Shown here: positions 7,359 through 18,416 of the stretch, in pieces | How positions within the stretch are numbered: position 1 is the stretch's first letter | Layout of the letters: every line of letters starts with the position of its first letter | NCBI GenBank assembly: GCA_905182745.1 | Contig: CAJJCR010000011.1 | Location: 1 to 37,482, forward strand | Length of the DNA: 37,482 nucleotides | Direction: 5' to 3' | Origin: Bacteroidetes bacterium MED-G20 | GTDB taxonomy: Bacteria > Bacteroidota > Bacteroidia > Flavobacteriales_D > Parvicellaceae | The notes under the pieces: model-generated | What the model was told of the DNA's origin: nothing | What the model saw: the letters and a program-made list of their open reading frames with translations, nothing else | The model's database searches: none | Program-made: the position numbers and the translations under genes

Positions 7359-10100
7359 CTAGGATTTCTTAATAATTTTCAGTTCCTCTATTCGATTTGC
7401 AGCAAATACTTTTAAGAAATAAATCCCTGGCTTTAAAGAGTTTAAATCTAGAGTATTTTCACTGGTGTTAATCACTAGCTTTCCATATAAGTCAAAAACC
7501 ATTACTTGTTTTATTTTATGTCCATTTAAACTTCTAACAGTAAGGTAATCATTGGTTGGATTAGGATAGATATCAATGGTATTTTTTAGCGAATTATTTA
7601 TGCCATCATCAGCAACAATATCAAATCTAAACCAGTTCAAATTAAATTCTTGATTAGTAATTAGTATTCTTATATGGTGAATTCCTTTATCCAGCCAGAA
7701 TACTTCTGAAGTATTAGTCGTTTGCCAAGTCTGCCATCCACCAGTCGCTGTGAAATTCACCTGGTTTAACACACTGCTATTTCCTAAGCTGTCAATTAAT
7801 TGCATTTCCAAACTTCCGTTTTGACCATCAGAAGCATTTCTATAACTCACCTGGAAACTTCCAGAAAATTTAGCATTAACATAATAATCTATATAATCTC
7901 CAGCATGTAAGTAGCCAATATTTTCCCCTCCTCCTACGTCTGTACATCCCTCTACACCAATTCCATCTTCAAAAAAGTAATTTTCAGCTTCAATTATCCC
8001 CGGGATACAGTTATAACTACAAGACAATCCATTTGCTACATCTTCATAAGAAAAAGTGGATTGTATGGTTCCATCCAATGCATAGATTTGACTTCCTGTA
8101 TAGGAGACATTAATTTTAGTTGGAGATGAATTTGCAGTAGACCAACCCTCTATAGCCCAACTTAACTGTAAATTAAGTATTCTTGGATGGTTAGGATCAT
8201 ATTGAATACTGTTAATGGCTATACTGCTAGTAGAATCAATATGAAGAGTAAAATCAGAATTAGGATTACTTATAATACTTGCGGGAATGGACGAAAAGTC
8301 AATTGGCTTACTCATTAAAATCTCCACACTGTACATATCTAGCGTTCTAGAAGAAATGAAGTTGGAATTAATATCCTGAATATTTCCTGTTTTTACAAAC
8401 TCAAAAGAATTTACATTAATCTCCCCACCATCACAGTGCAATCTAATCTTATGACGACCAGAGTCTAATATGGCATTGGATATTGTTTCAGTATTCCAAA
8501 AGCTCCAATTATTAGTATTTGATAAAGGAGAAGATGGGGTAAATAAAGTATCATTCAATGAAAAACTTACTTTAGAATTACCATTATTTGCAGAATACCT
8601 AAAGTTAATATCATAAACTCCAGAAGAATCCACATCCACTTCATATTGTAAAAATTCTCCCTCTTCAAACCATCCAACTTGGTAACCATTATGAAAAAAG
8701 TAAACATCGTTACATTCACTTATATCAGCTCCATCATTTCTGTAAGACCAGCCCTCATTCCAAGCAGTGTAAACACCAGTAGTCACATGAAAATCTGAAA
8801 CAAAAATATCATTATATGCTTCTCCCACTACACCCATATCAAAATCAGGAGCAAATATTCTTCCAGGGATTTTAGCTACACTATCAAAAGGTCTAGTTTC
8901 GTTAGAATATACTTGTCTAAACATAGCGTCTATAACATCCTCTTGGTAAGTACAGTTTTCTAACTTCAGGAATTCTGTCAACTGAAATAATGTATTAACC
9001 GCACTTGCTGTTGATGGAGGATTATTTCCAGAATCCCAATAATTTAGTAAGTTTTCATAATCTACTGTTTTTGTAATTGACATAGGACAAGAAATAGACT
9101 CTAATTTTTTCATAGGCCACCATGCCCAACCCAAATCATAATCCTCAAAAAGTCTTATGGCATTTCTAAACCATGTATTGGAGTTCTCTCCAGATTCACC
9201 AAACCAAACCGGTACATTCCAGCTATTTCTAATATCCAACGCCCACTGAATGTCTGCTTGAAAGTTTTTAGACCAATATTTGTGAGGACTATAAACCATG
9301 TTGTTGTCCCATGGAGGAGTTAGTCCACTGAAATCATTTGCATACCAATTTCCTTCAATAAAAATAATATGGTTGGTATCTACTGCTCTAACACTATCGG
9401 TAAGCTGGGTATAAAAATTTCTTAATTCATTAGTCCCTAAATTCCAATTGGTTTCGTTTAGAAAATCATAGCCAGCAATTGCAGATTCGTTCACATAATG
9501 TTCTGCTATTTTTTTCCAAAGAGACATGGTTTTATGTTGGTTGTTGACATCTTCCCATAAAGACGGATAAGCTGGATTGTAATCACTAATTCCCGAATTA
9601 CCACCTTGACCACCAGGAGCTGCGTGTAGGTCTAAAACTACATACATATTATTTTGCTTGCACCAAGAAACCAAACTATCTGTCATTTCAAATCCTTTGG
9701 TTAGCCATGTATTCTGGCCAAGCACAGGCTCTTCTTGTATAGATAAAGTAAAAAGATTGTAATGCATAGGAAGTCTAATTGCGTTAAATCCCCATGAAGC
9801 TAGAGAATCGATGTCAATTTTTCTTGCATGATTGGCATACCAATTCTCTAAAAAAATTTCTTTTTCGGCTGCCCCGACTAATTGTTCTATTTTTTCTTCT
9901 AGTTCCCATTGGGCTGACGCTACACTAGCGGCTTGCAATTGATAAGGCTCTATCAGCATCCACCCACCAAGATTCATAGTTTTTAGGATAACAGAGTCAC
10001 CATTCGCATTGACAATAGCTCTTCCGTTGGTGTGTAGTAAGGATTGCCCACAGACATTAACCCCTATTAGCAATGCAATTACTTTAAGATAAAATTTCAT
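7359..10100 (-). CDS. Secreted GH5-family glycoside hydrolase with two CBM6-like modules and a T9SS sorting domain
   Basis: An uninterrupted 913-residue exported glycanase. Residues 1-19 are a Sec signal peptide (FYLKVIALLIGVNVCGQS). The catalytic GH5 barrel spans about 25-350: R109 (AIRLPMHY), H159 (VVLDLHAAPGG), N215-E216 (DFLNETN, acid/base), H273 and Y275 (YSPHKYW) and E302 (VWFGESG, nucleophile). The LNLGGW-like start and DLHAAPGGQ resemble exo-1,3-beta-glucanase-type GH5 enzymes, but substrate cannot be fixed by eye. Residues about 415-570 form a CBM6-like sandwich (WNEGWSYRNDGADI). About 571-690 are a further beta-rich linker domain. About 698-830 form a second CBM6-like module (GIIEAENYF, GYLHAGDYIDYYV). 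About 840-913 form a type A T9SS C-terminal domain (IDIYPNPTNDYLTV, LKPGIYFLKV). It is the third gene of the susC-susD operon, 22 bases after susD. Confidence 0.9.
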   Translation of the reverse strand: MKFYLKVIALLIGVNVCGQSLLHTNGRAIVNANGDSVILKTMNLGGWMLIEPYQLQAASVASAQWELEEKIEQLVGAAEKEIFLENWYANHARKIDIDSLASWGFNAIRLPMHYNLFTLSIQEEPVLGQNTWLTKGFEMTDSLVSWCKQNNMYVVLDLHAAPGGQGGNSGISDYNPAYPSLWEDVNNQHKTMSLWKKIAEHYVNESAIAGYDFLNETNWNLGTNELRNFYTQLTDSVRAVDTNHIIFIEGNWYANDFSGLTPPWDNNMVYSPHKYWSKNFQADIQWALDIRNSWNVPVWFGESGENSNTWFRNAIRLFEDYDLGWAWWPMKKLESISCPMSITKTVDYENLLNYWDSGNNPPSTASAVNTLFQLTEFLKLENCTYQEDVIDAMFRQVYSNETRPFDSVAKIPGRIFAPDFDMGVVGEAYNDIFVSDFHVTTGVYTAWNEGWSYRNDGADISECNDVYFFHNGYQVGWFEEGEFLQYEVDVDSSGVYDINFRYSANNGNSKVSFSLNDTLFTPSSPLSNTNNWSFWNTETISNAILDSGRHKIRLHCDGGEINVNSFEFVKTGNIQDINSNFISSRTLDMYSVEILMSKPIDFSSIPASIISNPNSDFTLHIDSTSSIAINSIQYDPNHPRILNLQLSWAIEGWSTANSSPTKINVSYTGSQIYALDGTIQSTFSYEDVANGLSCSYNCIPGIIEAENYFFEDGIGVEGCTDVGGGENIGYLHAGDYIDYYVNAKFSGSFQVSYRNASDGQNGSLEMQLIDSLGNSSVLNQVNFTATGGWQTWQTTNTSEVFWLDKGIHHIRILITNQEFNLNWFRFDIVADDGINNSLKNTIDIYPNPTNDYLTVRSLNGHKIKQVMVFDLYGKLVINTSENTLDLNSLKPGIYFLKVFAANRIEELKIIKKS

Positions 10101-10122
10101 TCAAGAAAGATATTAAAATGAT

Positions 10123-11700
10123 TTAATAGCAAGGGTTTTGTTCAATGGCGCCATTTGAAGCGCTAATATCCCCAGCTGGAATAGGCAACAATTCACTACA
10201 TCCAGTAACAAAGTTATTTTTGCCATAAGTCTGACCATTGTCGTTAAAATTTTGAAGTACAGTAGCTGCATCCCCCCATCTTACTAAATCGTAAAAACGC
10301 TCGCTTTCTAATCCAAATTCTACCCTTCTTTCATGGTAAATACTTGCTTTTAATGGATTGTGGCCAAGTAAGGTAGTTTCTTTATATGTAGAAATTACCG
10401 CCGAATTTGCATCATAGTTTGCTAATCCTGCTCTATTTCTTACAAGATTTAGAGAACTTTCAGCAACTCCGTTATCCCCAAGTTCCATAGAAGCTTCCGC
10501 ATGCATTAATAGTATATCTGCATATCTTAAGAAAATATAATCTAGATTTCCATTACAGTCTGCTGTAACTGGCCTTTCACTATCGGGAATCAAGTATTTT
10601 TGACCCATAAATCCTGTTGGAGGATTCCAACTTCCACCTGTAAAGTCATGTGGAGCACCACCAAAAATTCCAGGAATGGATTCACCATCTTCAACAATGG
10701 TAGCATCGTATCTACTGTCACCAGGCTCAAAAGCATTGACAAAGTCAATAGTTGGACATCTAAAACCATAACCCCATCCCATGTCTCTATCTCCAAACCA
10801 AATACTTAACCAAGAACCTTCGTGCTCTCCCCAATTTCCATCAGGGTCTTCTACCATATGTAATGAATAAACTACTTCTTGTCCCCATTGTTTACTAGAA
10901 GAAAAAACATCTCCGTAGTTAGGTTCTAGGCCATAATTTTCATCGGAATTCATTACTGCTTCACATTGAGCTTTTGCTTGTCCCCATTTTTCTTGGTATA
11001 AATAGGCTTTTGCTAAAAGCCCGTCTGCGGCTCCTTTGGTAGCTCTTCCTTGTTCTGCTAAGGGAACAGTTGCAGGTAAATATTGAGATGCGAATAATAA
11101 ATCTGCCTCTACCTGAGCATAGACTTCATCTGGAGTTGCTCTGACATTGGAAAGGTCTGAACCATGGGTAGTTCCATCGTCTTCAGCAGAAGTATAAAGC
11201 ATTACACCCCCAAAATTCCTCACCAATCTAAAATAGGAATAGCCTCTAAGAAATCTACATTCAGCTATAAATCTATTTCTCAAATCTAAATCCATAGGAA
11301 TATTATATTCACCACTCGCGTCTTGTTCTATCATAATATCTATTGCAAAACTTGCTCTTGCTATCATTCTATATAAATCACCCCATATCCAAGATGGAAC
11401 ATCTGTATTAGGAGTGGCATTAAAATTCATACAATCGTACATTCCTTGCTGGTCTCCTGGACTTTCTCCTCCTTTAACAGCATCATCCGACATTACTGAT
11501 CCTACTGCCCACAAAGTGACAACATTCATTCTCCAAGCTTGAACATCGTATGCTGCAATTACCGCTTCATATGCGCTCCCTGCATCTACAAAATAGGGCT
11601 TGTCGTTATTTCCAGGTTGTTCTAGTTCTAACCATTCTTTATTGCAAGATGCACTTGCAAAGACAATAATAAAGCATAAAATTTTTTTAAAGTGTTTCAT
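10123..11700 (-). CDS. SusD/RagB-family outer-membrane glycan-binding lipoprotein (pair 1)
   Basis: An intact 525-residue surface lipoprotein that forms the lid over its SusC porin and captures oligosaccharides. The signal peptide and lipobox end ASASC with lipidated C19, followed by NKEW. The RagB/SusD tetratricopeptide-like fold shows ECRFLRGYSYFRLVRNFGGV, the helix-turn that is almost invariant in this family. Then come KGAADGLLAKAYLYQEKWGQ and, near the C terminus, DYIFLRYADILLMHAEASME, LNLVRNRAGL, YHERRVEFGLESERFYDLVR and LLPIPAGDI. All are standard SusD motifs. The gene starts ten bases after the susC stop and precedes the GH5 gene, so the three form one leftward operon. It carries no frameshift, unlike much of the window. 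Confidence 0.95.
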   Translation of the reverse strand: MKHFKKILCFIIVFASASCNKEWLELEQPGNNDKPYFVDAGSAYEAVIAAYDVQAWRMNVVTLWAVGSVMSDDAVKGGESPGDQQGMYDCMNFNATPNTDVPSWIWGDLYRMIARASFAIDIMIEQDASGEYNIPMDLDLRNRFIAECRFLRGYSYFRLVRNFGGVMLYTSAEDDGTTHGSDLSNVRATPDEVYAQVEADLLFASQYLPATVPLAEQGRATKGAADGLLAKAYLYQEKWGQAKAQCEAVMNSDENYGLEPNYGDVFSSSKQWGQEVVYSLHMVEDPDGNWGEHEGSWLSIWFGDRDMGWGYGFRCPTIDFVNAFEPGDSRYDATIVEDGESIPGIFGGAPHDFTGGSWNPPTGFMGQKYLIPDSERPVTADCNGNLDYIFLRYADILLMHAEASMELGDNGVAESSLNLVRNRAGLANYDANSAVISTYKETTLLGHNPLKASIYHERRVEFGLESERFYDLVRWGDAATVLQNFNDNGQTYGKNNFVTGCSELLPIPAGDISASNGAIEQNPCY

Positions 11701-11710
11701 ATTTTTTTAA

Positions 11711-14700
11711 TTAAAATGATGCGTTAATTCCAAAATTTAATGTTTTAGGAATGGTATAATTTCCTAAGTCTGCTTTCTGAACAAAAACTCCCCAGGTACT
11801 ACCTAGTTCGGGATCTCGTCCGGAATATTTTGTGATCGTAAAGTAGTTTTGAAGAGCTACATAAAATCTTAATTTTTCTATGTTAACTTTTCTAGAAACA
11901 TTTTCAGGGATGGTATATCCTAAAGAAATATTTTTAAATCTTAAAAAAGAGCCATCTTCAATAAACCTATCAGAAGATCTTGAATAATTATTTTGTCTGT
12001 CACCACCCAGCTGAGCAATAGTTGCCGTAGTGTTGTCTGGTCTCCAAGCATCGGTTAGCATATAGCTTGACATATTGGTTTGCTCATAAGGGGTTTCGGT
12101 AAAGACTTTAACAGTATTAAAAAGCTCATTTCCATAACTCCAGTACATAAATACATTAAAGTCAAAACCTTTGTAGGAGATATCTCCAGTGATACCCATA
12201 GTAAAGTCTGGGTAAGGCGATCCAATTTTAATTTTATCTTCCTCATTCAGCTGACCATCATTATTTTGGTCAACATATCTGTAATCCCCAGGACCAACAG
12301 TTGAACCATAAGTAAGTTGTCTAATCCCGTTGTCGTCCACATATGTTAATGCATCTACTTCATCTTGAGATTGGAAAATGCCGTCGGATTCATAACCCCA
12401 AAATTCACCAACTTGACTACCTACAATAGTTCTGGTATAGTATTCCATAGCATGAAAACTTCCACCTTGTATAACAAAGGAGTCGTCACCCAATAGTTTG
12501 GTAATTTTATTGGATACTCTACTTATGTTAGTAGAGATAGAATAATTTAATTCTCCTTCCATTTTTTGATAGCTTAAAGAGAAGTCAAAACCTTTATTTT
12601 CCATAGATCCAATGTTGGTGTTTGCAGCACCACCAACACCCCATGCTGAAAGAATATTAGGATTTCCCATAATCATATCAGAAGTAGTTTTAACATAGTA
12701 TTCTGCAGTTACCCATAATTTATTGTTAAAGAATCCTGCGTCAACAGCCAAGTTGGTCATCCCAATAGTTTCCCATCTTAAGTATGGATTTGGAACATAA
12801 TCTACAGTAGATCCCGATATTTGAGTTTGTGTTCCATCGGGGCCAAAAATCACGGCGCTATTGTTAATGGATGTTGTCCCATTAAAAGCAAAGTCTCCAG
12901 CTGGCTCACTATTACCTATTTGTCCGTAACCTCCTCTAAACTTCAAAAAGCTTATAAAATCTAAGCCACTATTTTCTTGTAGGCTTTTAAAGAATTTCTC
13001 GTTATGAATTTTCCAACCCGCAGAAAAACCAGGAAAAACACCAAATTTCTCAGCAGAGCCAAATCTTGAAGAACCATCTCTTCTGAGAGTCCCGGTAAAA
13101 AAGTAAAGATCGTTGTATTCGTAATTCAACCGTCCAAATACAGAAGCATATCTTCGGTAGCTAAATCCGCTGTAGCCTTCGTTATAAGCAGTATTAATAG
13201 TCCCAGTATTACTTAAAAGCATATTTGGGGTTACTTCATTATTAACGGATCCTCCCAAATAAGATTTACTAAAACCATAATTTCTGTTGTCCCAATCATA
13301 TGCTGAAGTACCTCCCAATAAAGAAATAGTATGTTTCCCAAAACTTTTATCAATCTGAACAGTGTTTTCCCAATTCCAAGAAAACCACTTATTGTAATTG
13401 TTTCCTAATCCATCAATATCGTTTTTGTCAGTAGCGTCTATATAAAAAACAGGGTTGTAGTACCAACCATTTTGAACAGAATAGTCACAACCAATGATGC
13501 TTTTAAATTTTAGCCATTCAAATGGTTTAAACTCTATATAATTATTGGTTAAAAGCTTGTCTGTCCAAGTCATTCCATACTGAGTACCATTTCTATATAA
13601 GGAGGCTATTGGATTTCCAGTATTTCCTCTTGGAGTATTCATCCATGCCAAGGAGTCAGTTGCACTGTAAAACTCATGATCGGTTGGAACTAAAGACAAG
13701 GTGTCTGGAAAATCAGTGTAAGGAGTTGTCGGGGTAATAGTAGGGTCCATAGACATGGCAGCTAATAAAATACTATTTTCAGGTCTGTCACCATTGAAAG
13801 AGGTTCCTTTTCCACCATCTCGAACCAAACTCATACTAGTTCCAACTTTTATTTTTTTGGAAAGTTCAAAGTCTAGATTATTTCTAAAAGAATATCTTTT
13901 ATAAAAAGTAGATGGCACTACTCCTTTTTCATCAAAATAATCTAAAGAAACAGAGTAAGTTGCTTTTTCAGACCCACCAGAAATATTAACATGGGCATTG
14001 TAGATAGATCCGCCTGGGAAAAGCAAATCTTGCCAGTCAGTACCATTTCCTAACGCATCAGGATCTGCAAAGTCAGCATCTGGTGTTTCGCCCCTTACAG
14101 CATCTGCATAATTAAATGCTGTAGCATTGTCACCAGCATTCATCATATCCATTTTTTGAATTAAAGATTGCACACCATAATAAGTGTCAAAAGTTACTTT
14201 AGGCTTGCCTTTTTGGCCTCTTTTGGTTGTTATTAATATTACCCCTCCAGCTGCTCTAGCTCCATAAATAGCCGCAGCTGATGCATCTTTCAAAATATCA
14301 ATAGAGGCAATATCCTGAGGAGCAATAGCATTAACCGCAGCCCCGTCCAAGGGCATTCCATCTACAACATATAAAACGGGAGACCCATTAATAGAACCCA
14401 ATCCTCTAATCCTAACTTCTGTATTAGATCCCGGAGATCCATTGCTATTAACTACTTCAACTCCTGCTGCTCTTCCTTGAAGTGCATCTGCTGCGCCAGC
14501 AACTGCCGTTTGCATAATCTGCTTGGAATCAACCTGTACAATGGACCCTGTAACGTCTTCGGACTCTTGAGACCCGTATCCCACTACTACCATTTCTTTC
14601 AAGAGTTTCGTTCTTTAGAAAAAATTCAAAACTTCCTGAACCTTCTACCAAAACTTCTTTGTTAACATACCCTACCATTTTAATTACTAAAAGTTGGTCT

Positions 14701-14894
14701 TTTTCTGCCTCTATAAGAGAATTTACCGTCTATATCTGATGTAGTTCCTTTTTCTGTCCCTTTGACTTGAATAGTGGCAAATGGAATTCCCAAGGACGTT
14801 GCTTGGTCAATAATTTTACCATTTATTTTAGTTGTCTGGCCAACAAATTGTAAGCTTGACAAAACAATAATGAGAGTAATAATTTCCTATACAT
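11711..14894 (-). CDS. SusC/RagA-family TonB-dependent outer-membrane transporter (pair 1; frameshifts only in the N-terminal tenth)
   Basis: A TonB-powered importer that pairs with the following SusD. The main open stretch (14602-11711, 963 codons) starts at the TonB box EMVVVGYGSQESEDV. It has the plug with VEVVNSNGSPGSNTEVRIRG, VLYVVDGMPL and GARAAGGVILITTKRG, and ends TLNFGINASF with the terminal aromatic used by the BAM complex. Upstream, in other frames, lie a signal peptide from ATG 14894 (MYRKLLLSLL) and a carboxypeptidase-like regulatory domain (KINGKIIDQATSLGIPFAT, KGTEKGTTSDIDGKF), continuing LLVIKMVGYVNKEVLVEGSG. At least three frameshifts lie between 14600 and 14880. The repaired length is about 1060 residues, normal for the family. 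Confidence 0.93.
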
Positions 14895-14941
14895 ATTTTA
14901 TTTTTACTTAAAAACTAAATTATATAATTAATAAATATATT

Positions 14942-14949
14942 CAAATATA
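14942..14949 (-). promoter_or_regulatory. Candidate -7 element (TAnnTTTG) for the leftward susC-susD-GH5 operon
   Basis: The minus strand reads TATATTTG, matching the Bacteroidota sigma-70 -7 consensus TAnnTTTG, about 48 bases upstream of the susC start at 14894. A TTG lies 13 bases further upstream, which is too close for a standard -33 element. The surroundings are so A+T rich that a chance match is quite possible. Confidence 0.35.
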
Positions 14950-15004
14950 AAAATTTTAAATTCAAAAAGCCCTTATCTAATTACTTTTAATATATACACA
15001 AAGC

Positions 15005-15012
15005 TATATTTG
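15005..15012 (+). promoter_or_regulatory. Candidate -7 element (TAnnTTTG) for the rightward susC-susD operon
   Basis: TATATTTG matches TAnnTTTG and lies 84 bases before the susC ATG at 15097, leaving a leader of roughly 75 bases. No clear TTG at the -33 position is visible. The same octamer faces the other way at 14942-14949, so the two operons appear to be served by mirror-image promoters about 60 bases apart. Confidence 0.35.
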
Positions 15013-15057
15013 AAAATATATATTAATATATATATGTATATATGATAATATATTTTT
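15013..15057. repeat. A+T-only inverted repeat in the divergent susC spacer
   Basis: AAAATATAT near 15013-15021 is mirrored by ATATATTTT near 15049-15057. The interval is almost entirely alternating A and T. It could extrude as a hairpin or act as a flexible protein-binding site in the leader of the rightward operon. Low complexity makes function uncertain. Confidence 0.4.
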
Positions 15058-15068
15058 ATTATGTTTAG

Positions 15069-15085
15069 TTAACAATAATTAACAA
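15069..15085 (+). repeat. Ten-base-period direct repeat TTAACAA in the susC leader
   Basis: Two copies of TTAACAA (15069-15075 and 15079-15085) are separated by three bases, so they fall on the same face of the helix. They end 11 bases before the susC ATG. An overlapping dyad GTTAA/TTAAC (15068-15083) is also present. This could be a regulator half-site pair or part of an unstructured A-rich ribosome-binding leader. Confidence 0.3.
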
Positions 15086-15096
15086 ACCATAATAAA

Positions 15097-18000
15097 ATGA
15101 GAAAATTAATAACAATCTTAATGATTGGGACCTGTACATTAATGTATGGACAATCCCAAAATATTTCTGGTCTTGTTTCGGATGATGGAGGATCTGGTTT
15201 ACCTGGTGTAAGTGTAAAGGTAAAAGGAACATCCTCGGGAACTGTAACAAACGGAGAAGGAAAATACTCAATTGAATCAGATGCTAATGGAACATTAGTA
15301 TTTTCATTTGTTGGGTACAAAACACAGGAGATAGAAATTCGGGATAAAACCTCCTTAAATGTCACCATGACAGAGGGAATTATAATGGACGAAGTAGTAG
15401 TAACTGCTTTGGGAATTTCAAGAGACAAGAAATCTCTTGGATATGCAACCCAAACTATCGACGGTGAGAATCTGGCAACTATGAAAGATGTGAACTTTAT
15501 GAGTTCATTATCGGGTCAAGTTGCGGGTGCACAAATTAAAAATAGTGGAACAATGGGGGGGTCAGCTAATGTTATAATTAGAGGATATTCTTCAATTGAC
15601 GGAAATAACCAGCCGCTCTATGTAGTAGATGGTATCCCAATTAATAACGATATTACTAACGGAAGTAATCAACAAACCGGAAGAGGGGGATTTGATTATG
15701 GTAATGCTGCAATGGACATTAACCCACAAGATATTGCTTCTATAAATGTTCTAAAGGGTGCAGCAGCATCTGCACTTTACGGTGCAAGAGCAGCAAATGG
15801 AGTTATACTTATTACCACCAAAAAAGGAACAAAGGGGAAAAAAGGTATTGGAGTTACTGTAACTCATAATACAACTGTAGGACAGATTAATAAAAACACA
15901 ATGCCAACCTACCAGAACGAGTACGGTTCTGGATATGGAAAGTTTTATGGTCCTGATACGTCTTTTAACGGAATTGTGACCAATGGATATATTGAAAATA
16001 TAGATTTAGATGGAGACGGCGTGGATGACGCATTGGCAAATCCAATGGGAGATGATGCTTCATATGGAGCTCCATTTTCAAGTGTTGATAATCTTTTGAC
16101 TTGGGAGTCAATTCACCCAGAGCTTTCAACATACCTTCAGCCATAGACCTTTTCAGGGGAGTTCAAATAATCCAACTACATTTTATGAAACATCTGTTAT
16201 GACAACCAACGCAGTTTCTTTAGATGGCGCTAGCGACAAAGGGTCTTACAGATTTTCTGTTAGTGATATGTTTGCTAATGGAGTACTGCCTAATAGTGAG
16301 TTAAGAAAAAATAATGCATCTCTTAACGTTAGTTATGAATTAAGTGATAAATTAAACTTTAGCTCATCAATGCAATACGTGCAAAATCAGGGAACTGGTA
16401 GATTTGGAACTGGTTATGACAACAATAATGTTAACCAATCTTTTAGACAATGGTACGATGTAGCTGTCGATATGGAATCTCAAAAAGCTGCTTACGAATT
16501 AAATGGAAACAATTTATCTTGGAACGCTTACGGGTTTTCTTCACCAGAAGCTACAAGAGCAGATCCTCATTATTTTGACAATCCATATTGGATGAGAAAT
16601 AATAACTTTTCTACTGATTCTAGAGATAGATTTATTGGTAATATGGTTTTAAACTATGAAATTAACGATTGGTTAAATGTTATGGGTAGAGTTACCAACG
16701 ACAACTACAGCGAATTAGAGAAGAAAGAATTGGTTCTCAATCTGTAGATGTGGCAAAGTATAGTAAGTATAGTAAAACATTTCTTTGAAAGAAATTATGA
16801 TTTGTTTTTAAATTTTGATAAAGATTTAAATGATAAATTAAATCTTTTTGGAATGGTTGGAACCAACCTACGAAGGTCTGCAGTCAATATCACGGACGGA
16901 CAAACCAATGGCGGATTAGTTGTCCCAGGAGTCTATTCGTTCAGTAACAGTGTTAATACACCTGAAGCTGCTAGCGAAACAGACGCAGCAAGAGCAGTTG
17001 ACGGATACTTAGGTAGAGCAACTTTGGCCTACGATAGGTTTTTATATTTAGACCTTTCTGCTAGATACGACGTCAGTTCTACATTGCCAGTAGATAATAA
17101 TTCGTTCTTTTATCCTGCTGCTACAGCAAGTTTAATTTATTCAGAATTATTTGATATTTCTGGAATGGACTTTGGTAAATTGAGATTAAATTATGCACAA
17201 GTTGGTAACGATGCTCCAATGCAAAGACTCCAAAATATATACTCAATGGGAACTGCATTTGGATCTTCAACTTTAGCTAGTGCTCCAAACACTGGATACA
17301 ATAGTAATTTACTTCCCGAGAATACTACAAGTTTAGAAATTGGATTTGAAAACAAGTTTTTCAACAACAAGCTTGGTTTAGATATTACTTTGTATCAAGC
17401 AACAACAGATAACCAAATACTTGCGGTAAGACCTTCCTCTTCTTCGGGAACATATTATCAATATGTAAATGCAGGAAAAGTTAAAAACCAAGGAATCGAA
17501 CTTCAGCTTTATGCCAATGTCCTTCAATCGGGAGATTTTAGTTGGGATACTAGAATTAACTGGGCGAGAAACAGGAATGAAGTATTAGAGTTAACTGGAA
17601 ATTTAGAAACCTATCAATTAGGTTCTTTTCAAGGAGGTGTTACAGTTGAGGCTACCATTGGAGAATCTTATGGTTCTATAAAAGGAACTGATTTTGTTTA
17701 CCATGATGGGGAGAAAATTGTTGTTAACCATCCATCTGCTTCTAGAGGCGGAATGGTTTATGGTAAAACTGCTTCTACCCAAACTATTGGTAATATAATG
17801 CCAGATTGGACAGGTGGATGGACCAATACTTTTTCTTATAAAAACATAACTGCCAGCGCATTGATAGATGTGCAATGGGGAGGAGATTTTTTCTCTTTAG
17901 ATACATGGTATGGTTATGGAACTGGGGTTTATGCTGATCAAGCAGGAACTAATGCTGATGGTGTCGAGGTTAGAGAGTCGATTGCCAATGGCGGTGGCCT

Positions 18001-18412
18001 TTCAATTGGCGGTGTAATGGCATCTACAGACGCAGATGGATCTTACCTTCTAGATGCAGACGGTAATTATACTTCAAATGGTACTGAAAATACGGTCAAC
18101 GGTTTTGTAGGAGATTACAATAATTATGCAGGCTGGAAAAATGCTCCAAATGCAATGCATGTTTATGATGCGACTTATATTAAATTAAGACAGCTTTCTA
18201 TTTCTTATTCATTGCCAAGTAGCATGTTCACTGGAAAAGGTTTCCAAGGTATAGATATTGGCATTATGGCAAGAAATCTTGCAATTCTTTATAAAAAGAG
18301 TCCACATACTGATCCTGAAGCTGGTTTAAGCGCAGGAAATATACAAGGGTACCAATCAGGAGCATATCCTGCCGTAAGAGAATTGGGATTAAACGTAACA
18401 TTTAAATTTTAA
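15097..18412 (+). CDS. SusC/RagA-family TonB-dependent outer-membrane transporter (pair 2; two frameshifts)
   Basis: A second TonB-dependent importer of about 1105 residues. The ATG at 15097 gives the signal peptide RKLITILMIGTCTLMYGQ. The regulatory beta-sandwich follows (SGLVSDDGGSGLPGVSVKVK, VFSFVGYKTQEI), then the TonB box MDEVVVTALGISRDKKSLGY. The plug has SANVIIRGYSSI, QPLYVVDGIPIN and GARAANGVILITTKKG, and the barrel ends LNVTFKF. The frame breaks near 16135 (resuming RPFQGSSNNPTTFYETS) and near 16725 (resuming RIGSQSVDVAKYSKYSKTF). No residues seem to be lost. The 'ALGI.R..K.LGYA' TonB-box context is the subclass that usually pairs with SusD-like_2 lipoproteins, as here. It is four bases from its susD and divergent from pair 1. 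Confidence 0.93.
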
Positions 18413-18416
18413 GAAA

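Noticed and set aside
10600-14665. Several plus-strand ORFs of 62-74 codons (near 10600, 12080, 14477)
   Set aside because: They are shadows antisense to intact susD and susC coding sequence and have no protein-like features.
14930-15060. A+T-rich alternating tract as a replication origin or CRISPR leader
   Set aside because: No DnaA-box cluster, no repeat-spacer periodicity, no dnaA/cas neighbours. The divergent-promoter reading is sufficient.
15065-15428. Minus-strand ORFs of 68 and 119 codons over the start of the second susC
   Set aside because: The plus strand encodes a clear signal peptide and regulatory domain here. The minus-strand readings are low-complexity antisense.
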